A stretch of DNA of 64,000 nucleotides, taken from positions 2,334,501 to 2,398,500 of the forward strand of contig NZ_CP047569.1 in the NCBI RefSeq assembly GCF_009903625.1, written 5' to 3'. Below, piece after piece: positions 59,828 through 64,000 of the stretch (position 1 is its first letter; each line of letters starts with the position of its first letter). This DNA is from Microbulbifer sp. ALW1. GTDB lineage: Bacteria; Pseudomonadota; Gammaproteobacteria; Pseudomonadales; Cellvibrionaceae. Made by a program: the position numbers and the translations under genes. The notes beneath the pieces are model-generated. The model searched no databases, had not been told where the DNA came from, and was given only the letters and a program-made list of their open reading frames with translations.

Positions 59828-60358
59828 TTATAGCGCGGAGGAGGTTTCTTCGCAGTCGATCTCGACCCCCAGTTCGTCGGCGATTTCATCCAGCTCATCG
59901 TAGAGGCCGTCAATGCTGACATCTTCCGCCACACTGATGGTGCACTCGGCGGTAAACAGCGGTTCGCCGCTCCAGGGGGTGCTGCCGTAGCGGGTATCCA
60001 GGGACTCCATGTTGATCCGGCGCGCGGCGAGGGCGCGGGAGATTTCCTTGACGATACCCGGGCGATCATTGCCCACCAGTTTCAGCTGCAGGGTCTGGCG
60101 ACTGTCGGCGGCCACGGCGAGGGCGTCTTCGATTTGCAGTTTGAAGTCGTCGCCCGCGAGATTCTTCAGTGCGCCCTTTAGTCGCTCACTGTCGTCTGCG
60201 GATACGCTGACCCGCAGTATGCCGGCAAACTTGCCCGCGAAGTGCGCCATGCGGCTGTCTTCCCAGTTGCCGCCGTTTTCCGCCACGGCGGCGGAGAGCA
60301 TTTCCACCACGCCGGGTTTGTCGTCGCTGATGATGGAGATGACGAGGTGTTGCTGCAT
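59828..60358 (-). CDS. GcvR-like tandem ACT domain protein
   Basis: A 176-residue protein of two ACT domains (about 5-80 and 90-165), each beginning with a ligand-loop motif: ISDDKPGVVEMLSAAV and GNDRPGIVKEISRAL. This is the layout of GcvR, which binds glycine and restrains GcvA at the gcv operon. No gcv gene lies nearby, so the regulatory target is inferred from the family only. AAGGAAG precedes the ATG. Confidence 0.82.
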   Translation of the reverse strand: MQQHLVISIISDDKPGVVEMLSAAVAENGGNWEDSRMAHFAGKFAGILRVSVSADDSERLKGALKNLAGDDFKLQIEDALAVAADSRQTLQLKLVGNDRPGIVKEISRALAARRINMESLDTRYGSTPWSGEPLFTAECTISVAEDVSIDGLYDELDEIADELGVEIDCEETSSAL

Positions 60359-60590
60359 GAGGGCTTCCTTGTTGGCTCTGCTGGTTCAATCTGCTGAATT
60401 GTAGCCAGTGAGGCCCCGGGTGAGCAAAATTCTGCTGTCGGGTGATAGAAGGTCAAGGGCCTGCGGGCGCTGTAGCTTGATGGCGATATGACGCAAGGTT
60501 CAAATTCCGGGATGAGTGACCTTTACAGGGCGATTTTGGCAGTGTTGAATCGGTGGTCGAAGGAAAATAAATCCAACAGGAGAAAGCTTC

Positions 60591-61397
60591 ATGAAATTTG
60601 TTCACTGGCTGGCCGGTATGGCCTGTGCGGTATCGCTGGCGGGAGCGGCGCATGCCGATTCGCTCAAGGACGCTATCAAAGGGGATCATCGCACTCCCGC
60701 ATACGCGGCGCGGGATCAGTACCGCCACCCGGAGGAGACCCTGAACTTTTTCCAGGTGAAACCGACGATGACGGTTGTGGAAATCTGGCCGGGTGGTGGC
60801 TGGTACAGTGAAATTCTGGCGCCGATGTTGAAAGGCAAGGGCACTTTGTATGCTGCCCACTTCCCTGCGGCGACTGAGGTGGGTTACTTCAAGCGCTCGC
60901 GCGAGTCTTTTGAGAAGCTGCTGGCGGAAGAGAAAGACGTATACGGGGCAGTGAAACTGACCGAATTTGCTCCGGGCGGCGACAGTGAGATTGCGCCTGC
61001 CGGTTCTGCGGATGCGGTGCTGACGTTCCGCAATGTGCACAATTGGATGGGCGGCAATAATGAGCAGGCTGCGTTCAATACCTTCTTCAAGGCGTTGAAG
61101 CCGGGTGGTGTTCTGGGTGTGGTGGAGCACCGCGCGAAACCGGGAACCAGCCGCGAGGAGATGGGTAAGAGCGGTTATGTTACTCAGGATTATGTGATCG
61201 AGCTGGCGAAGAATGCGGGCTTTGTGCTGGAGGAGTCCAGTGAGATCAATGCGAACCCGAAGGATACTGCCAAGCACCCGAAAGGGGTGTGGACGTTGCC
61301 GCCTTCTCTGCGCCTGGGGGATGAGGACAAGGAGAAGTATCTGGCCATTGGTGAGAGCGACCGTATGACCTTGCGGTTCCGTAAGCCCAAGTCCTGA
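60591..61397 (+). CDS. Exported class I SAM-dependent methyltransferase-like protein
   Basis: A 268-residue protein with a clear signal peptide (1-22, ending GAAHA) followed by a methyltransferase-type Rossmann domain. Motif I is VVEIWPGGGWYSEIL (about 62-76), with ALKPGGVLGVVEHRAKPGT at motifs IV-VI. Methyltransferases are usually cytoplasmic because SAM is made there. Export suggests either a periplasmic use of SAM or a converted ligand-binding role. The substrate is unknown. Confidence 0.85.
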   Translation: MKFVHWLAGMACAVSLAGAAHADSLKDAIKGDHRTPAYAARDQYRHPEETLNFFQVKPTMTVVEIWPGGGWYSEILAPMLKGKGTLYAAHFPAATEVGYFKRSRESFEKLLAEEKDVYGAVKLTEFAPGGDSEIAPAGSADAVLTFRNVHNWMGGNNEQAAFNTFFKALKPGGVLGVVEHRAKPGTSREEMGKSGYVTQDYVIELAKNAGFVLEESSEINANPKDTAKHPKGVWTLPPSLRLGDEDKEKYLAIGESDRMTLRFRKPKS

Positions 61398-61421
61398 TAT
61401 CCTTGGTCTTGTGAAGAAAGG

Positions 61422-61455
61422 AAATGCCCCGGAAGCCCCGGGGCATTTTTATTTT
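61422..61455 (+). terminator. Terminator after the exported methyltransferase
   Basis: ATGCCCCGG-AAGC-CCCGGGGCAT with TTTTTATTTT after it, 25 bases past the stop codon. Confidence 0.88.
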
Positions 61456-61493
61456 GGGGCTCAGGTTACAATGCGCTGGCAAAGTTCAGGGGC

Positions 61494-61605
61494 GATCGGG
61501 CACCGGGTATCCGTTTTCGAAACCGCTGTGAATACGTCCATGTACGCTGCGTCGGCGACATCCCTGTCGCCGACGCTTTCGAAAACGGATCCCCGCCACC
61601 CGATC
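61494..61605. repeat. Nested inverted repeat (REP/MITE-like)
   Basis: Outer arms of 29 bases pair imperfectly (61494-61522 with 61577-61605). They include the exact match ATCCGTTTTCGAAA / TTTCGAAAACGGAT. An inner hairpin GTCGGCGACA-TCCC-TGTCGCCGAC (61551-61574) sits inside. It carries no open frame of note and resembles repeated extragenic palindromic elements. Confidence 0.7.
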
Positions 61606-61667
61606 TTCGATTTTCCCACCTGTACTTCGTTAGCCTTACTAATTCTGCTGTTTAAGTGAGATAGCCA

Positions 61668-61934
61668 GTGATCATTCCCCATAGCCAGTTAGCGCCGGAA
61701 ACCCTGCAAAGTCTTCTCGAAGAATATGCCACCCGCGACGGCACCGATTACGGTGAGCGAGAAGTGAGCCTTACGGACAAGGTGGCCAGTCTGCGCCGCC
61801 AGTTGGAGAGCAAGACCGTTGTTATCTGGTTTGAACCGGGGGAGGAGTCGGTGAACCTGGTGCTGGCCGAGGATATTCCCAAAGATCTTTCCATAGACCC
61901 TTCCATAGATCCTTCCGGAGAGGAGGGCTACTGA
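61668..61934 (+). CDS. yheU: YheU family protein
   Basis: An 88-residue conserved protein of unknown function. The family N-terminus is clear: MIIPHSQLAPETLQSLLEEYATRDGTDYG, here starting from GTG. It continues with EVSLTDKVASLRRQLES and IWFEPGEESVNL. The C-terminus carries an SIDPSIDPS repeat encoded by 12-bp tandem units, which is not a family feature. It overlaps the next gene by one base (TGATG), indicating translational coupling. Confidence 0.88.
   Translation: MIIPHSQLAPETLQSLLEEYATRDGTDYGEREVSLTDKVASLRRQLESKTVVIWFEPGEESVNLVLAEDIPKDLSIDPSIDPSGEEGY
61889..61918. repeat. 12-bp in-frame tandem repeat at the yheU 3' end
   Basis: TTCCATAGACCC is followed by TTCCATAGATCC and a partial TTCC. 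The repeat encodes S-I-D-P twice just before the stop codon. Confidence 0.75.
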
Positions 61935-62590
61935 TGTCCATTCCGGACGGTTGGTTGCTGGATAGACCGGATCTGGAGCCAAGTAGCTGGTTTCTGTTCG
62001 CCCACGGTGCCGGGGCGCCTATGGATAGTGATTTTATGCAGTCACTCACAGCGATGCTGGTGGCGCAGGGGGTGGGGGTGCTGCGGTTTGAGTTTCCGTA
62101 TATGGCGGAGCGGCGCTTGAGTGGTGGGCGCAGGCCGCCGAACAGGATGGATGTGTTGTTGGCGTCCTTTCAGGAGCAGATTGATCTGGCCTGTGATGTG
62201 TTGCAGCCGCGCGCGCTGTTTATTGGCGGCAAGTCCATGGGTGGGCGTGTGGCGAGTATACAGGCACAGGCGAATTTTGAATCCGGGAAGGTGGCGGGGG
62301 CCGTTTGTTTGGGGTATCCGTTCCACCCTCCGGGCAAGCCGGAAAAGTTGCGTACCGATCACCTGGCCGGGCTTAGTTGTCCGACCCTGATAGTACAGGG
62401 AACCAGAGATAAGCTGGGGGATTGCGAGGAAGTTGCCAGTTATGCGCTTTCTCCGGCAATTGACTGCCATTGGCTGCAAGATGGCGACCATGACTTCAAG
62501 CCGCGCAAGGCCAGCGGTTTCACTCAGCAACAACACTGGCAATCGGCGGCTGACCGGGCGGTTGCGTTTATGCTTGCTCGAGAATCGTGA
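61934..62590 (+). CDS. Alpha/beta hydrolase (KANL3/Tex30-like)
   Basis: A 218-residue small alpha/beta-fold hydrolase. The oxyanion segment FLFAHGAGAPMDSDFM lies near residue 22, and the nucleophile elbow GGKSMGGRVAS (about 96-106, with Ser in GKSMG). The strand LIVQGTRDKLG carries the acid, and DGDHDFKPRKASG contains the catalytic His. This combination marks the KANL3/Tex30 group found beside yheU in many gammaproteobacteria. Substrate unknown. Confidence 0.88.
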   Translation: MSIPDGWLLDRPDLEPSSWFLFAHGAGAPMDSDFMQSLTAMLVAQGVGVLRFEFPYMAERRLSGGRRPPNRMDVLLASFQEQIDLACDVLQPRALFIGGKSMGGRVASIQAQANFESGKVAGAVCLGYPFHPPGKPEKLRTDHLAGLSCPTLIVQGTRDKLGDCEEVASYALSPAIDCHWLQDGDHDFKPRKASGFTQQQHWQSAADRAVAFMLARES

Positions 62591-62852
62591 TCCGCTCCTC
62601 GTGAGCGAGCATGGGGGCCAGTTGGGTCATCTGTTCCCTGCGTTCTTCGCTGTCGAACCACTGCTGCCAGTGCAGGACGGATTTCCATTTGGAGAGGGTG
62701 AAACGGCGCAGGGGGTTGTCCAGTTCGGTGTAGGTATGGCCGTCGACAAAACCGGTGGTGTGGTAGGCATTGGTTAGCAGCTTGCGGGCCGCTTCTTCGT
62801 ATGTGGATTCCAGGTCTTCGGCGATTTCTCGCTCAATCAATACGTAAATCAT
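62568..62852 (-). CDS. Antibiotic biosynthesis monooxygenase (ABM)-domain protein
   Basis: A 94-residue ferredoxin-like-fold protein of the ABM superfamily: MIYVLIEREIAEDLESTYEE at the start, then HTTGFVDGHTYTELDNPLRR and KWKSVLHWQQWFDSEERRE. Single-domain members include heme-degrading and quinol monooxygenases, but many are uncharacterised. Its 3' end overlaps the convergent hydrolase gene by 23 bases. Confidence 0.82.
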   Translation of the reverse strand: MIYVLIEREIAEDLESTYEEAARKLLTNAYHTTGFVDGHTYTELDNPLRRFTLSKWKSVLHWQQWFDSEERREQMTQLAPMLAHEERITILEQA

Positions 62853-63042
62853 TACAGCATGCGCACCCTGTGGCTGGTGGTTTCAATGTTTGCAGTTTAG
62901 CCTTTTCCGGTAGTGGCCGGTTGACCCGCTGGTTTTTAGCCGGGCGGGGCTTAGGTTAGGCTTATATCGGGGCCGATCGCCGCGGCGGGCCTGGTCAGCC
63001 TTTTCTGGTGACGTATCCGGTTAAATCCCCGACAATAGTGCC

Positions 63043-63276
63043 ATGAATTCACAACATACCCTTGATGCCCGCGGCTTGCTGTGCCCGGAACCCGTTATGA
63101 TGCTTCACGCTGCGGTGCGCAAAGTCGCCGCGGGGGAAGTGTTGCAGATGTTTGCCACTGACCCGTCCACTCAGCGGGATGTGCCCAAATTCTGCCAGTT
63201 TCTCGGTTACGAGCTGGTGAAGCATGCGGAAGAGAATGACGAGTTTATTTACTGGATCAGGAAAGCCGATTCCTGA
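63043..63276 (+). CDS. tusA: Sulfur carrier protein TusA
   Basis: A 77-residue sulfur carrier that takes persulfide from IscS and passes it to TusBCD for tRNA 2-thiouridine synthesis. The family motif [16 protein letters not shown] (residues 7-22) holds the active Cys14. [20 protein letters not shown] is the second conserved region. Together with mnmC in this window it serves the same wobble-uridine modification, though the two are not in one operon. Confidence 0.94.
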   Translation: MNSQHTLDARGLLCPEPVMMLHAAVRKVAAGEVLQMFATDPSTQRDVPKFCQFLGYELVKHAEENDEFIYWIRKADS

Positions 63277-63317
63277 GGTCAGGAGCGCTGACCATCAAAT
63301 CTACTTTCACTAGCGAC

Positions 63318-63365
63318 AGCTTTGATCCAATACAGCTGTGATTCAATACAGCTTTGATTTAATAC
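63318..63365. repeat. 16-bp tandem repeat downstream of tusA
   Basis: AGCTTTGATCCAATAC, AGCTGTGATTCAATAC and AGCTTTGATTTAATAC are three consecutive copies ending at a terminator hairpin. Confidence 0.88.
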
Positions 63366-63367
63366 GA

Positions 63368-63392
63368 CAAGGGCGACCACTGGTCGCCCTTG
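63368..63392. terminator. Terminator-like hairpin between convergent genes
   Basis: CAAGGGCGACC-ACT-GGTCGCCCTTG is a perfect 11-bp stem. The T-run on either side is weak. Confidence 0.65.
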
Positions 63393-63416
63393 ATCTGTTT
63401 GGAGTGAAGGAGTAGG

Positions 63417-63992
63417 TCAGGGCGAAGTGACAAGCGCCGCGATCGCTGCGAGGGCCTCGGGATCCTCGGATTTGATCTTGTTGGCGATGTGGTGTTGGAA
63501 GAAATAACGGAAACACTCGGATTCCTGCGCCGGGTAAAGACAGTCATCCCCGGGAAGCACCGGCGTGGTCTCCACACTGTCGTGATCAATCAGCATGCCG
63601 TGGATCTCTCCGCTGGCAAATAGACGCCAGCTCACGACTTCGGTAAGGGTCAGGTTCTCCTTGTCCGCATCCATGAATACCGCATGGGTACCGATGGTGT
63701 CGGGGATCTCCTGGACAACCTCATCCGCCTGATTGCTTTCAAACTCGAAGTATTCTGCCGCAGTCTCCAGCTCGACGATTTTATGGATGGGAGGCTCGTG
63801 GAAAATTTCCTCGATGCCCGGGTCGTAATAGCCTTCAAACCTTCCGTCCAGGGGGTCCTGAATGTCTGGGCAGGCCGTGATGGAGTTTAACCAGGGAACC
63901 AGTCCGACAATCTCACCGTTGGCGCGAAGCCCCCAGCAAAGGATTTTCAGGCTGTAGAGATCAGTTCCGCTGGAATTGTTGGAGTAGAGCAT
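63417..63992 (-). CDS. Conserved hypothetical protein, possibly incomplete at the window edge
   Basis: An acidic protein of about 191 residues if the ATG at 63992 is the start (MLYSNNSSGTDLYSLKILCW). The frame stays open to the window end, so the true start may lie beyond. Visible features are two similar segments, LKILCWGLRANGEIVGLVPW and VVSWRLFASGEIHGMLIDHD, which suggest an internal duplication. The rest is rich in Asp and Glu (DPLDGRFEGYYDPGIEEIF). I do not know a function for this family. Confidence 0.7.
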   Translation of the reverse strand: MLYSNNSSGTDLYSLKILCWGLRANGEIVGLVPWLNSITACPDIQDPLDGRFEGYYDPGIEEIFHEPPIHKIVELETAAEYFEFESNQADEVVQEIPDTIGTHAVFMDADKENLTLTEVVSWRLFASGEIHGMLIDHDSVETTPVLPGDDCLYPAQESECFRYFFQHHIANKIKSEDPEALAAIAALVTSP

Positions 63993-64000
63993 TTCCAAGC

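Overview
The window looks like a chromosomal segment of a marine, chitin-degrading gammaproteobacterium. Microbulbifer or a close Cellvibrionales relative is the best guess. The reasons are secreted chitinases with long poly-serine linkers and CBM5/12 or CBM73-like modules, a Na+-pumping oxaloacetate decarboxylase, an S46 peptidase, and a complete core gene set with gammaproteobacterial gene orders. The genus is inferred from gene content only.

Left edge (1-2.4 kb): remains of a chromosomal integron cassette array. A long attC-like hairpin is split at its recombination core by an IS1182-family element (terminal repeats, 4-bp CGTT duplication). A small membrane-protein cassette and a truncated attC-like half-site follow. 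From 2.4 to 7.8 kb lies the SOS mutasome imuA-imuB-dnaE2 on the minus strand, preceded by two tandem LexA boxes. Then come dcd, a YhiN-like flavoprotein, a small CxxC protein, a secreted S46 dipeptidyl-peptidase, a DUF3820 protein and a glycine-zipper lipoprotein.

13-18.4 kb is a chitin locus: paired palindromic operators, a ChiA-like GH18 enzyme with PKD and CBM5/12 modules, and a second GH18 enzyme with poly-Ser linkers. 18.4-23.1 kb holds a minus-strand electron-transfer cluster. It contains a DUF3365 heme lipoprotein, an 11-heme cytochrome, a fused NirB-like FAD/BFD/bis-heme membrane oxidoreductase, and a hemerythrin-like protein. This is the most unusual system in the window.

23.5-36.9 kb is the TCA cluster: gltA divergent from sdhCDAB, sucAB, lpd and sucCD. 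37-39 kb is a small accessory-looking patch (tiny membrane proteins, GFA and VOC proteins) ending at a tRNA-Arg(ACG). dusC, the Na+ pump oadGAB, djlA, bolA, ompW, cbpAM and a Ca2+/Na+ antiporter follow. The rest (49.8-64 kb) is mostly housekeeping: a DUF533 protein, a frameshifted serine hydrolase, recQ, a lipoprotein, a glutaminyl cyclase, a DUF502 protein, mnmC-fldB, trmL, a GcvR-like protein, an exported methyltransferase, yheU with a hydrolase, an ABM protein, tusA and an edge gene.

A recurring oddity is short tandem duplications of 12-16 bp at or just after gene ends (cbpA, the 54.4-kb lipoprotein, djlA/bolA, yheU, tusA).
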